Assembly (NCBI GenBank): GCA_017889635.1
Contig: JAGGAC010000001.1
Location: 124,001 to 188,000 of the forward strand
Source of the DNA: Bacillota bacterium
GTDB lineage: Bacteria; Bacillota; Negativicutes; Sporomusales; CTSoil-080
Reading direction: 5' to 3'
DNA length: 64,000 nucleotides
Shown here: positions 1-8,059 of the stretch, piece after piece
Position numbering within the stretch: position 1 is the first letter of the stretch
Layout of the letters: each line of letters opens with the position of its first letter
Notes under the pieces: model-generated
What the model saw: the letters and a program-made list of their open reading frames with translations, nothing else
Database searches by the model: none
Told to the model about the DNA's origin: nothing
Program-made: the position numbers and the translations under genes

Positions 1-885
1 GGTTTTAAGCAGGAAGCCGCTTGCAGCATTGGCTGCAAGAAGCATATCAGCATCATGTTGGCTGATGACCACATTAGAGTTGAAGTCTTTGAGGCCAATG
101 GCCTTTATGATAAGGGGATAAGCGCCGGTGCGAGAATGTCCGGTGGTTGCGTCTTCAACTTGTTCTGGTGTCGCAGCGTAGTCTACCATACCTTTGCGTA
201 CTACTATATCAGGGTCAAGATAAGAGTTGCCATACACTACACGGCCAGCTTCATCATAAATACGCGGCGACATCACCCTATCGAGTCCTAGTCCTCTGGC
301 GTCGATTATTACCCCGGTGTATACTGGAGCTAACCGAGCCGGAGAGGCGTAGGCTGGTGAAGGAGAGGGAAACGGCAATATTTCAGAAGGCTGCTTGTCC
401 TGTAGTGCTGCAGCTAGTCCATTATCACCGTAAAGATGTAGTTCCATAATTACCTGGTAAGATCCATCCGGCATTTGATGTTCTTTAATTATTCGCGCTC
501 CTTTTACCAGGCCGGAGACTTTCGTCTGGACGACATCGTTTTCAACTGCAAAATTGCGAACTGTGGTTTTGGCTGTGACTTTTACCCCATTAACAACTTC
601 AGCTAGATTACGGTAGGCATCAATAGTAGCAGCTTTTCGAGCCATTATGCCAGCTTGAGTCGACCTGGTCGCATTTTCGGGAGGTACGCCTATCCCAATA
701 GCATAGATGACTCCGTTCGCCCAGTCGACCGTTCCGATAGTCTGATTGTCTTTGCTAAATTGGTCGATTGGACCAAATGAAATCAGATTAATGTTTGTAG
801 TAGCAGTTTCGGCATAGATTGGCTTTGGTAAAAATGCAAGGCTAAAAGCCATGATTATTAGGGCAAGGAGAAATCTTTTCGGCAT
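1..885 (-). CDS. LPP20/FlgT-like exported envelope protein (3' end off window)
   Basis: This gene reads off the left edge: 295 codons are present and no stop is seen. The start is an ATG at 885 preceded by a GAGG Shine-Dalgarno sequence. The product begins with a cleavable signal peptide (MPKRFLLALIIMAFSLAFL, predicted cut after IYA). A region of roughly residues 60-150, with the pattern RKAATIDAYRNLAEVVNGV and a later YQVIMELHLYG, resembles the LPP20/FlgT-type fold of envelope proteins. It is the third gene of a minus-strand set with a CsgG-like and a FlgT-like gene, 48 bp downstream of the latter. It is probably periplasmic or outer-membrane associated; its biochemical role is unknown. There is no lipobox Cys, unlike true LPP20 lipoproteins. 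Confidence 0.7.
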   Translation of the reverse strand, partial: MPKRFLLALIIMAFSLAFLPKPIYAETATTNINLISFGPIDQFSKDNQTIGTVDWANGVIYAIGIGVPPENATRSTQAGIMARKAATIDAYRNLAEVVNGVKVTAKTTVRNFAVENDVVQTKVSGLVKGARIIKEHQMPDGSYQVIMELHLYGDNGLAAALQDKQPSEILPFPSPSPAYASPARLAPVYTGVIIDARGLGLDRVMSPRIYDEAGRVVYGNSYLDPDIVVRKGMVDYAATPEQVEDATTGHSRTGAYPLIIKAIGLKDFNSNVVISQHDADMLLAANAASGFLLKT

Positions 886-933
886 GGTTGTTGACCTCCT
901 CTGCTTAAGTGTTAGTCGTCCCTAATTTACCAG

Positions 934-2031
934 TTAATTCAACACTGCTGTTACAGTACTGTTGGTGATTCCTGTAATAAGAATAGAGATGCCTTCAGCA
1001 TTTTCCATTGTCTCAGCCAGTATTTTAGGGGCACCGGGATAAGTTACATCTATCTCGGCAATGCCTCCGTTGTAGGAGCGGAGAAATACCGCCTTAACTC
1101 CTGGAATTTGTTTTAAGACGCTTTCTAGCGCAGTAAGTTTTTGAAAGCTAATCTGTTTAATAGTGATAGTTACAGGCTTATCAGGGACGCTGGCATATTG
1201 TACTAGTAGTTCTGCTATAGCATTGGCAAGTTGACTGCTTGCAAGGACGCGCGCTTTTTGAGCGCTGCTTTGTGGTGTAATGTCTACGCCACTAGCATCA
1301 AAGCCTTGAGCGGCTATAATTTCGCCTGTATCTACTTTCAGAACCCTCGCGTCTACATGAGCCCGACTGGATTTGACTCCGCTGTCATAAAGATCCCCAA
1401 CATATTGGCTGGTAGCTTCGCCAATGATAACAAAGTCTAACTGCTGTGTAGTTGCCATAACCTTGGCTTCTTGATAGTTTCCGTCTAAAATAGCCCGAAT
1501 GAGGTTAGTTTTTTGATTGTCTGATACTTGGTGAGTATCTAGAACATGTTTAAATCCCGCAGAACGCAAGCTTTGAATAACAACTGTTTCACAACCTGAG
1601 ACAGGCGTCGGTGAACCGTGGAAGTATTCAGGAATAACAACGGCGATACGGGGGTCCCGAAGCATTACTTCAATAAGGCGCAGTTGCTGCAGGCGAGTAT
1701 AAAGGGCGGAAGTAGGATCGGTGTTCACAGTAACAGTTGCAGTTACTGTGTATGTTTTGTTTGGGTATTCGCTTAAAATGCGGTAGTCCTGGACAAAACC
1801 AAGAGATTTTGTATATACTTCGTCGCTGATTAACTGGTAGTTACGGGTACGGCTTTCGCTACTGATTAATACTCCGACAGCTTGCTCCACCGCTAAACGG
1901 AGTGCATCGCGGATGGCATCGTCTCGAGAAGCGCCGCTACCGCTCACTGTTACTTCTTGCGCCCAGGCAACAGGACAAAATAAGAGAACTGAAACAAGTA
2001 CCATTAGGCACCAGAGTAATATAGTTCTCAT
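934..2031 (-). CDS. FlgT N-domain-like exported protein
   Basis: This is a 365-residue exported protein with a signal peptide ending near CPVAWAQ. Residues 27-110 match the pattern of the FlgT N-terminal domain: alternating Ala-rich helix (DDAIRDALRLAVEQAVGV), then SLGFVQDYRILSE and a YTVTATVTV strand. A central domain (residues 115-270) looks like the CsgG/TolB-type fold that computes a secreted-protein assembly partner. It lies 26 bp downstream of the CsgG-like gene, so the two are almost certainly co-transcribed. In Vibrio, FlgT is an outer-membrane flagellar collar protein; here there are no flagellar genes in view, so the target structure is open. Confidence 0.7.
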   Translation of the reverse strand: MRTILLWCLMVLVSVLLFCPVAWAQEVTVSGSGASRDDAIRDALRLAVEQAVGVLISSESRTRNYQLISDEVYTKSLGFVQDYRILSEYPNKTYTVTATVTVNTDPTSALYTRLQQLRLIEVMLRDPRIAVVIPEYFHGSPTPVSGCETVVIQSLRSAGFKHVLDTHQVSDNQKTNLIRAILDGNYQEAKVMATTQQLDFVIIGEATSQYVGDLYDSGVKSSRAHVDARVLKVDTGEIIAAQGFDASGVDITPQSSAQKARVLASSQLANAIAELLVQYASVPDKPVTITIKQISFQKLTALESVLKQIPGVKAVFLRSYNGGIAEIDVTYPGAPKILAETMENAEGISILITGITNSTVTAVLN

Positions 2032-2057
2032 AGCAGGAAAACTCCCTTGCGCTTATA

Positions 2058-2951
2058 TTAAATTGAACGAATTTTGTCGCCTTGTTGGAGCAGAGGTGGC
2101 TTTTTGTCCGCTATTTCTGCAATTGACATATTTCCTTCTACCCTAGTGATTTTTATTGTGCAAAGGTCGGTTTTGTCAATGCCAATGATTTTGCCAGCAG
2201 CATTGGTAATAACATCACCTTCCCGAAATACCATAAACTTTTGGCCAGGCTGAACTCCCTGATCAACGCCGATATCTAAATAAAGTTTAGTGCCGCTAAT
2301 TTTGACGATACTGCCTTCTGTTGGGGCCTGGTGATTAATGCGGCTGACAATTTGATCGATAGCGCTGCGGATTGCCTCGTCATAAACACTTGCCGAAACT
2401 CTTGTTCCAGTAGCGCCAACTCCGGCTATGCCGCCACCTTTCTTGTCCACTTTTCCTTCGACTTGGTCAGCCCAGACAATTGCACCAGTGGTTGTATCGA
2501 TCATTCGGACGGCAATCTGAACTTTTACTGAAAGCTTATTGATCATGACTCCCATGAGTTCAGTATGCTTGGCTTCGGCGCCGGCAGAAAGTATTTTGCC
2601 ATATACAATATATTTAAGACCTAGTAAATGTCCGACTTTAGCGGAAGTTGTAGGATCAACTGCGCCTGATGCTCCAAAACCTTGTTCTTGAAGCACAGAC
2701 CGGATTTGCTCGCGTTCAATTACTTGAAAATTTTTATTTTTTGATAACTCTGTGGTCAGCATATCAGAGGCTCCTAGGCCGATATCGTAGGACCCTCCTC
2801 CAGGGACGGCTACATAAAAGTTGTTGGTTTCAAAGCGGGTTACTCCAATTCTTTTTGGGGCGCCGTAAACGGTTACTGCGGAAAATAAGAAACTGAAAAC
2901 AGTCACAAGAATAGCCCAATACAAGATTTTTTTGCTGGGTAACAAGTACAT
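2058..2951 (-). CDS. CsgG-like protein with FlgT C-terminal-like domain
   Basis: This 297-residue protein starts with a signal peptide (cut near VTVYGA). Residues 30-205 carry a CsgG-type core: RIGVTRFE, LTTELSKNKNFQVIERE, GLKYIVYGKI and VRMIDTTTGAIVWADQVEG. Residues 210-295 form a small beta domain (KISGTKLYLDIGVDQGVQPG, then CTIKITRVEG) that resembles the FlgT C-terminal domain. CsgG itself is a lipoprotein pore; no lipobox Cys is visible here, so pore formation is not assured. It is the first gene of a three-gene minus-strand operon with a FlgT-N-like and an LPP20-like gene. The function is inferred as outer-membrane assembly or transport in a diderm. Confidence 0.75.
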   Translation of the reverse strand: MYLLPSKKILYWAILVTVFSFLFSAVTVYGAPKRIGVTRFETNNFYVAVPGGGSYDIGLGASDMLTTELSKNKNFQVIEREQIRSVLQEQGFGASGAVDPTTSAKVGHLLGLKYIVYGKILSAGAEAKHTELMGVMINKLSVKVQIAVRMIDTTTGAIVWADQVEGKVDKKGGGIAGVGATGTRVSASVYDEAIRSAIDQIVSRINHQAPTEGSIVKISGTKLYLDIGVDQGVQPGQKFMVFREGDVITNAAGKIIGIDKTDLCTIKITRVEGNMSIAEIADKKPPLLQQGDKIRSI

Positions 2952-3216
2952 TGTGTGGCCTCCTTATTAAAGTAGAATACTAATGCATGAATATTCTTCA
3001 AATTATGGCAAAATCCTTTGTTTTGGAGCTTTGACTTTTGCCGAAATTATGGCTATTCTAAAGAATAATGTTAATATTTCTGCCAGAGATATTAGGACTC
3101 GTAACTTGGCATGAAATGCCCTGTAAAATAAAAAAATCCTTTAAAATGGTTTTCAAAGAAGCTATTATTAAAATGAAAAATAGAGTCAAAAATTTAAATA
3201 AATTGGGTGTGAAAAA

Positions 3217-3627
3217 GTGGAAACATATCTACTGTTAAATGGCGAAGCTTTAAATGTACATTGGGATATTCCCCCAGGAACAGATAATATTGAAGTAATT
3301 AACAAGGTTGCAGATACTAATTTCTTTCTGATTGCGGAAATGAAAGGCAAAATGGTAGGATTACTGACAATTAAACGCGGGCAAAAATTAAAAACTACAT
3401 ATATAGGCGATTTGGATATTAATGTCCATTGTGATCACTTGAGAATAGGCATAGAAAAAGTACTTTTTCAATGTTTGGCCCGATGGTTTAACAAAATGGA
3501 CGCGGTTCGCAAAGTGCATCTTAAAGTAAAAGTAAATAGTTTGATGAAACTTGAGTTATTAATTGATATGTGTATGATACAACAAGAAACGGGAGCGGTT
3601 GATTTTCAGCTTTTTCAGTTTGAATGA
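3217..3627 (+). CDS. Degenerate GNAT-like protein
   Basis: This 136-residue protein has a GTG start at 3217. The order of elements resembles a GNAT acetyltransferase: FFLIAEMKGKMVGLLTIKRG (beta3-beta4), TYIGDLDINVHCDHLRIGIEK (motif A region) and KVHLKVKVNS. The acetyl-CoA loop, normally R/Q-x-x-G-x-G/A, reads R-I-G-I-E, so the pyrophosphate-binding glycine is replaced, and the C-terminal part is short. It may bind a ligand without catalysis or be decaying. It stands alone, between a divergent envelope operon and a transposase remnant. The family assignment is by pattern only. Confidence 0.5.
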   Translation: METYLLLNGEALNVHWDIPPGTDNIEVINKVADTNFFLIAEMKGKMVGLLTIKRGQKLKTTYIGDLDINVHCDHLRIGIEKVLFQCLARWFNKMDAVRKVHLKVKVNSLMKLELLIDMCMIQQETGAVDFQLFQFE

Positions 3628-3717
3628 GTTTTTTCTTTTCAGGACGGTAGTTGCAATTTATTCTGGCGACCATGTTGCAGTAAGTTTTCACTCAATCACG
3701 CCAGCTATCTCATTACT

Positions 3718-3937
3718 TTACTTGCCGTTAGTCTTAGCGTACTTTCTGTAAATAGTATAAGCTTCATGAGCTTTTGGGGCGTGATATTCGGTGTTGACGT
3801 TATTACGCATCAATTCTCTATCAATAGTTGAACGATGTCTGCCTAAACTTCAAGGCTATTTTTCGCGTAGAATTATCTTAGCTTTGAAGGGCTTCTATGC
3901 ACCCACGCTTATATGTGCTTAGCTGGTGGTAGCTCAT
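3718..3937 (-). pseudogene. IS30-family transposase remnant (N-terminal HTH)
   Basis: Reading the minus strand from an ATG at 3937 gives MSYHQLSTYKRGCIEALQS, then a stop codon, then DNSTRKIA. After a frameshift it continues GRHRSTIDRELMRNN, TEYHAPKAHEAYTIYRKY and a stop at 3718. This is the N-terminal helix-turn-helix region of IS30-type transposases (STRKIA...GRHRSTIDREL). The DDE catalytic domain is absent. At least one nonsense mutation and one frameshift make it dead. The rest of the 600-bp gap 3628-4230 is AT-rich and shows no other gene; I saw no clear terminal inverted repeats. Confidence 0.8.
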
Positions 3938-4230
3938 TCTGAAACCCCCGTTGAATGGTGTGTGGGAACTTCATTCGACACGAAGGTTTCTTTATGGGCT
4001 ATCTTTTTTGCTATTCTTTATGTAGTACATTTTATTTTACATTTTATCTTAAAATAAAATAAAAAATAATCTGCGATATGTTACAGAAACAAAGAAAAAT
4101 CAAAGAAATGATTGCGATATATACGATGTTAAATTGTGACTGAATTGACTTTCTTATGACTGTGTCATTAAAAGTGCGCATACAAGATAATGAAGGATTC
4201 TAATAATGCACTCATGAGGAGAGTTTAGCA

Positions 4231-4980
4231 ATGAGAGCTATTTATGCAACTTGTATAATTTTCGCATGCGTTGTTTTTACGATTAATATTGGGTATTGTG
4301 CAAGCTCTAGCAGTCCAGGGATATATAATGCTGCTGATATATATCAGGAAATTGCATGGATAAATATGAACCTCCCTGAGGTGCAACGTACGCAAATTGA
4401 TACAATTATTGCAAATAAAAATAAAGAAGTGCAAAAAATAGTAAGTGACGCAGCATTGCAGTTTGCAATTAAGCTTAAAGGCAAAGATTCTTTGAAGAAT
4501 GTGTCGGACTTGAGTAAAACTGCCCAAACTGCTAAAAAGACAACTGTAGATTTAAAAAATGCGGCTAGTGATTCAACAAAACCTACAGGTAGTTTCAATA
4601 GCTCTAACTTAATAAATTATCTAAGAGTTGTGAAAAAGATTGATGAAATAAGATCAAGCACGCATGATGAGATAAAGCAATGCTTAACTCCGGAGCAGCA
4701 AGCAGTTTACGAAACAAATTTGGAAAAGCGGAAAACTGAGGCGGCAAATTTTGTGGCTGTATTAGTTGGGTTAGATATGGATAATAATCAACAAGCTCAG
4801 GTTATTAGGACGCTTTTATTGTGCCAACAGCAAGTTTGGTCAACTGTGACAGATACCTCCATGTCATGGGATAAGAGGATGAAGAGGGCTCAAAGCATAA
4901 CAACATTTAGGGCGATACTTAGCAATTTGACACAAGACCAGCAGGACATGTTAAATACTTATTTTATGGCTATGGGATAA
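4231..4980 (+). CDS. Exported Spy/CpxP-like LTxxQ protein
   Basis: This 249-residue protein starts at an ATG after a GAGGAG site and has a signal peptide ending around IGYCASS. The mature part is helical and charged. It holds two LTxxQ-type motifs, LTPEQQAVYE (about residue 151) and LTQDQQDMLN (about 230), and an earlier related LPEVQRTQID (about 49). LTxxQ motifs mark the Spy/CpxP family of periplasmic chaperones and stress sensors. It heads a plus-strand run of small envelope genes, some 60 bp before the next. Family membership is inferred from motif and secretion; no partner kinase is nearby. Confidence 0.6.
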   Translation: MRAIYATCIIFACVVFTINIGYCASSSSPGIYNAADIYQEIAWINMNLPEVQRTQIDTIIANKNKEVQKIVSDAALQFAIKLKGKDSLKNVSDLSKTAQTAKKTTVDLKNAASDSTKPTGSFNSSNLINYLRVVKKIDEIRSSTHDEIKQCLTPEQQAVYETNLEKRKTEAANFVAVLVGLDMDNNQQAQVIRTLLLCQQQVWSTVTDTSMSWDKRMKRAQSITTFRAILSNLTQDQQDMLNTYFMAMG

Positions 4981-5042
4981 AGCTTAATGTGTGGTATCTG
5001 GGTAAAGCGTTTGTAATTTGCTAAAACTAGGAGGGGTCTGTA

Positions 5043-5480
5043 ATGAGTATATTTTCTAGTTATCCCAGGGAAGTTCGCCAGCTTAGTGCTCAAATCCCTA
5101 GAAGTGACCGTAATGCGATTTTGCATATGTACAAAAAGTTGCCCAAACAAGCAAAAACAGAATTTTCGAAGGCTCTGAAAAATGCCGATTCTGATACTGC
5201 GGGGCGGATATTGGGCACAGATTTAGCAAAATACAATATCAAAATTGATAAGCCGGTTGTCAAGACAAGGGCGGTTAAAATGCCAATGAAACCTGCTCAG
5301 GTTGGCATAAAGCCTGCAAATGATATCATTACTAGAGTCAACCGTATTTTGGCTGTTCCGACCAGCATTGATCCGGAGCTGGTTGCTGAAGCGGCTCGGC
5401 GTTATGAGCAGGCGGTTCCTTATGTGAATGATGCGTCATCAACGCTTAGTTCTAAAGCTCATACTGATAATCGGGGCTAA
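5043..5480 (+). CDS. Uncharacterised cytosolic protein, 145 aa
   Basis: I do not recognise this family. The start ATG at 5043 follows a strong GGAGGGG site 5 bp upstream. There is no signal peptide or membrane segment. The N-terminal half is helical and basic (SDRNAILHMYKKLPKQAK), the middle is Pro/Lys-rich (VKMPMKPAQVGIKPAN), and the C-terminal part is a helix (DPELVAEAARRYEQAVPYV). It sits between an LTxxQ exported protein and an exported adhesin-E-like protein, and its end is only 7 bp from the latter's start. Confidence 0.6.
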   Translation: MSIFSSYPREVRQLSAQIPRSDRNAILHMYKKLPKQAKTEFSKALKNADSDTAGRILGTDLAKYNIKIDKPVVKTRAVKMPMKPAQVGIKPANDIITRVNRILAVPTSIDPELVAEAARRYEQAVPYVNDASSTLSSKAHTDNRG

Positions 5481-5487
5481 GAAAAAT

Positions 5488-5988
5488 ATGCTAAAGAATT
5501 TTTTGAGAATAATTGTAGTACTTATCGTCATAGTTGCGCTTGGAACAGCGGATAAAGTTAGTGCTCAGGCAAGCTATGTATTAATACAGTCAGATGAGGC
5601 TTCAAACTTTTATATTGATACATCAAGAATGCAACTATTTTCCAAAAGTAAGTTTCGCGACGGCTGGGTAAAAAAGGTCTTTATTGATAATGGCAAAGAA
5701 AGAAGCAGTGAACTAGATAAAAAAAGTAAGACAAAGCGGGACAAAAAGGCGAAACCGAAGGAAAATAAGAATCTATCTTATCAATTAGTTCATGTGCAAT
5801 TTGATCCAGCGAGCTTCAAATATAAAGTATTGGAAATATACTCTTTTGAGGAAAGCGGTCAAATGATAGCAACAGATGTTCAACAAGCAGCATGGATGAA
5901 TATCTGTCCTGGTTCAATAGAAGAAAAAATGCTGACAACTATGAACCAATATATTGAGCAGAATATTGATATGATTGTAATAAGATAA
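5488..5988 (+). CDS. Exported protein resembling surface-adhesin E family
   Basis: I place the start at the ATG at 5488 because a clean signal peptide begins there (MLKNFLRIIVVLIVIVALG, cut near KVSAQA); an in-frame ATG at 5428 would add 20 residues overlapping the upstream gene. The mature part contains YVLIQSDEASNFYIDTSRM, a Lys-rich linker (KKSKTKRDKKAKPKEN) and a C-terminal WMNICPGSIEEKM. The YxLxxxxFD...YSFxESG...W..I.PGSxxE layout resembles small exported proteins grouped with surface-adhesin E. The role is unknown. The family call is an inference. Confidence 0.55.
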   Translation: MLKNFLRIIVVLIVIVALGTADKVSAQASYVLIQSDEASNFYIDTSRMQLFSKSKFRDGWVKKVFIDNGKERSSELDKKSKTKRDKKAKPKENKNLSYQLVHVQFDPASFKYKVLEIYSFEESGQMIATDVQQAAWMNICPGSIEEKMLTTMNQYIEQNIDMIVIR

Positions 5989-6161
5989 TTGTTTAATTCC
6001 TTGTTTGGGTGTCCGGCTTCAGTGTTGGCTAGATGTATCCTAATGATTTTACTTTATAAGATCCCTATGAATAAGGAGGCCGATACTTAGTAATATCAAA
6101 AAAATGTGCTAAACCAATAAACCGAAGTTCTTTAAATTAAAAATTCAGGAGGTTTTTTCGA

Positions 6162-6671
6162 ATGAAGAAAGCATTATTAATTTTGGCGGCTTCTTTAGCG
6201 TTGCAAGTTAGCACCGCGTTTGCTTTTCCTGTGGTTGAGTTGATGCCACAACAGTCATCTATTAGTCTCTCGACTCATGGTGGTGATCGCAGTAACGAAT
6301 TTTCATTGAATACTCAGCTTTCACCTACTTTTGCAGTTGGTTTTCAGCATGTTGACTGGACTGATTATGGTAACATGAATGATTTTTATGGACAATTCTT
6401 TATTGATGAAGGCGGCCAAACCCGGCTAATCTTGGGTTCGAGAAATTATAGTTCGGAATCTAAAACCTTTGTCGGTGCAGCGCTAACAACTCCTTTAAGT
6501 GAGGAGTGGAAAGGTTACGCAGCCTTAATTGGCGGGGATGGCTTTCATGAATTAAGTGTTGGCGCTAACTACAAGATTACTGATACTGCATATCTTAATT
6601 TTGATTACCGGACGTTAAGCGACCATGGAACCAAAAATGGTGTAGGCATAGGTTTGACTACTACCTTCTAA
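6162..6671 (+). CDS. Small outer-membrane beta-barrel protein
   Basis: This 169-residue protein starts after a perfect AGGAGG site and has a signal peptide cut after STAFA. The mature chain is made of alternating amphipathic strands (SISLSTHGG, FSLNTQL, FAVGFQHVDW, TRLILGSRNY, YLNFDYRTL) and ends GIGLTTTF. A C-terminal Phe after alternating hydrophobic residues is the classic signal for BAM-dependent insertion into an outer membrane. It therefore probably forms an 8-strand barrel. This is direct evidence of a diderm envelope. The ligand is unknown. Confidence 0.7.
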   Translation: MKKALLILAASLALQVSTAFAFPVVELMPQQSSISLSTHGGDRSNEFSLNTQLSPTFAVGFQHVDWTDYGNMNDFYGQFFIDEGGQTRLILGSRNYSSESKTFVGAALTTPLSEEWKGYAALIGGDGFHELSVGANYKITDTAYLNFDYRTLSDHGTKNGVGIGLTTTF

Positions 6672-6720
6672 GAAGATTATTGGCGGCGTTATAACGGGTG
6701 AATGAACTAGGAGGCAACTC

Positions 6721-7293
6721 ATGAGTAACAAAACATTTACCCTGGGGTTCATTCTTAGCCTAGTGTTATTTTTTCAAACGATAGTTAGCGCTGCGCCAGC
6801 ACCCAGCGGTTTTCTTAACGCGACATGGGGAGATAGTATAGAGTTAGTTACTGCCAGCATGGAGGCAAATGGCTATAAAAAGACTGGGCAAGGTCCAGAC
6901 TACTTGAGTTTTACTGGTCTATTTGCTGGAGAAATGGTTGAAATTCGTACTGAATTTATAAATAACTCAATGTACTTCGGATCAATGCTTTTTCTTAGCA
7001 GTAGATCGTTTGATTCATTAGTTATTCGGGATAAGTATGAGACAACAAAAAAGATGTTGGTAGAAAAATACGGGTCGCCAAATAAAACGACAAAAACCCG
7101 CTGGCTTTATGAGGCAAACTGGCAGACCGTTACTAATGGCACTAGAATCGATCGAGTTAGTATTTTCCTGCGGGGTGAGAATCCTTGGTATTATAAAGCC
7201 GAGGATCGAAACCGACGAGGCTCAATAGTGATTTATTATACTAATGAAAGTTTGAAAACACGTCTTCTCAATAAATCTAGGACTTTTCTCTAG
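6721..7293 (+). CDS. Exported protein of unknown function, 190 aa
   Basis: The start follows AGGAGG with 7 bp spacing. A signal peptide ends at IVSAAPA. The mature part starts with SGFLNATWGDSIELVTASMEANG, a pattern (WG.S...V...M...G) seen in several exported Gram-negative-type proteins, followed by an alpha/beta domain with TTKKMLVEKYGSP. I do not assign a function. It ends the envelope gene run and is followed by a strong terminator at 7304. Confidence 0.6.
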   Translation: MSNKTFTLGFILSLVLFFQTIVSAAPAPSGFLNATWGDSIELVTASMEANGYKKTGQGPDYLSFTGLFAGEMVEIRTEFINNSMYFGSMLFLSSRSFDSLVIRDKYETTKKMLVEKYGSPNKTTKTRWLYEANWQTVTNGTRIDRVSIFLRGENPWYYKAEDRNRRGSIVIYYTNESLKTRLLNKSRTFL

Positions 7294-7303
7294 GGACAAA
7301 ATG

Positions 7304-7338
7304 AAAACCGCTTAAAACTTAAGTTTTAGGCGGTTTTT
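7304..7338. terminator. Bidirectional intrinsic terminator
   Basis: The arms AAAACCGC and GCGGTTTT, with an inner TAAAACTT/AAGTTTTA, give a long stem with T-runs on both sides. It serves the exported-protein gene on the plus strand and the MarR gene on the minus strand. Confidence 0.8.
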
Positions 7339-7377
7339 ATTATAGCTTAACTAATAAATGCGTAGATATTTGGTGCC

Positions 7378-7809
7378 CTATATTTTTTGGAGGACATTAT
7401 AAAGATCAGTTAAAGCATTATACAAACAGTTCAAGTCAGTTTCATCCAAATTATCAAGCTTTGCTTTAAGCATATTGAGGGTATAAGCTGTCAGGGTATC
7501 ATGCCATTTTAAGCCTAGCGGAGTTAGGCTAATTCTGATAACTCTCCCGTCATTTGGATCGTGCTCGCGTTGGACAAGTTTTTTTAATACTAAATCTTTT
7601 ACTAATGGTGTCAGTTGTTGCTTTGACATCATCATTTCATTGGCAAGCGTTGTCATTGTTAGTGAAGATTTCTCTTTTATATAAAGAAGGACACGGATTT
7701 GTACAGGAGTCATTTCTCCGGCATAATGTTGATCAACTGGTCTCATAAATTTGGATTCGATAAAAGGGATTAATTGAAAAAGTGTCTCGGTTATTTTTAT
7801 ATCTGACAA
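7378..7809 (-). CDS. MarR-family transcriptional regulator
   Basis: This 143-residue protein has the winged-helix layout of MarR: TPVQIRVLLYIKEKSSLTMT, then LANEMMMSKQQLTPLVKDLV (recognition helix) and the wing DPNDGRVIRISLTPLG. It is transcribed away from the MFS transporter at 8060 with a 250-bp shared promoter region, the usual arrangement for a repressor of an exporter. The inducing ligand cannot be read from sequence. The DPNDGR wing is fully conserved, so it should bind DNA. Confidence 0.88.
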   Translation of the reverse strand: MSDIKITETLFQLIPFIESKFMRPVDQHYAGEMTPVQIRVLLYIKEKSSLTMTTLANEMMMSKQQLTPLVKDLVLKKLVQREHDPNDGRVIRISLTPLGLKWHDTLTAYTLNMLKAKLDNLDETDLNCLYNALTDLYNVLQKI

Positions 7810-8059
7810 GAAGTTCCCTCCAGTTTTATAGGTCTATACCTGACATTTTAATTTAAAAGATTGATTGCCGCAACATTAACTTTCAGTTGCCTAGCATAGC
7901 AGTTTCTCTAAGCCGTATTAAGAACATGCTGTATTGCCTAAATTTTACATTTGGTTTAAAATGACTGTATATATATGGGCGAATTACGCAAAAGTAAATA
8001 TCAAATGAACAATTGAAGAGGGTAAGAGTGGGTATCCTAATGGTGAAGAGAGGAAGGAT

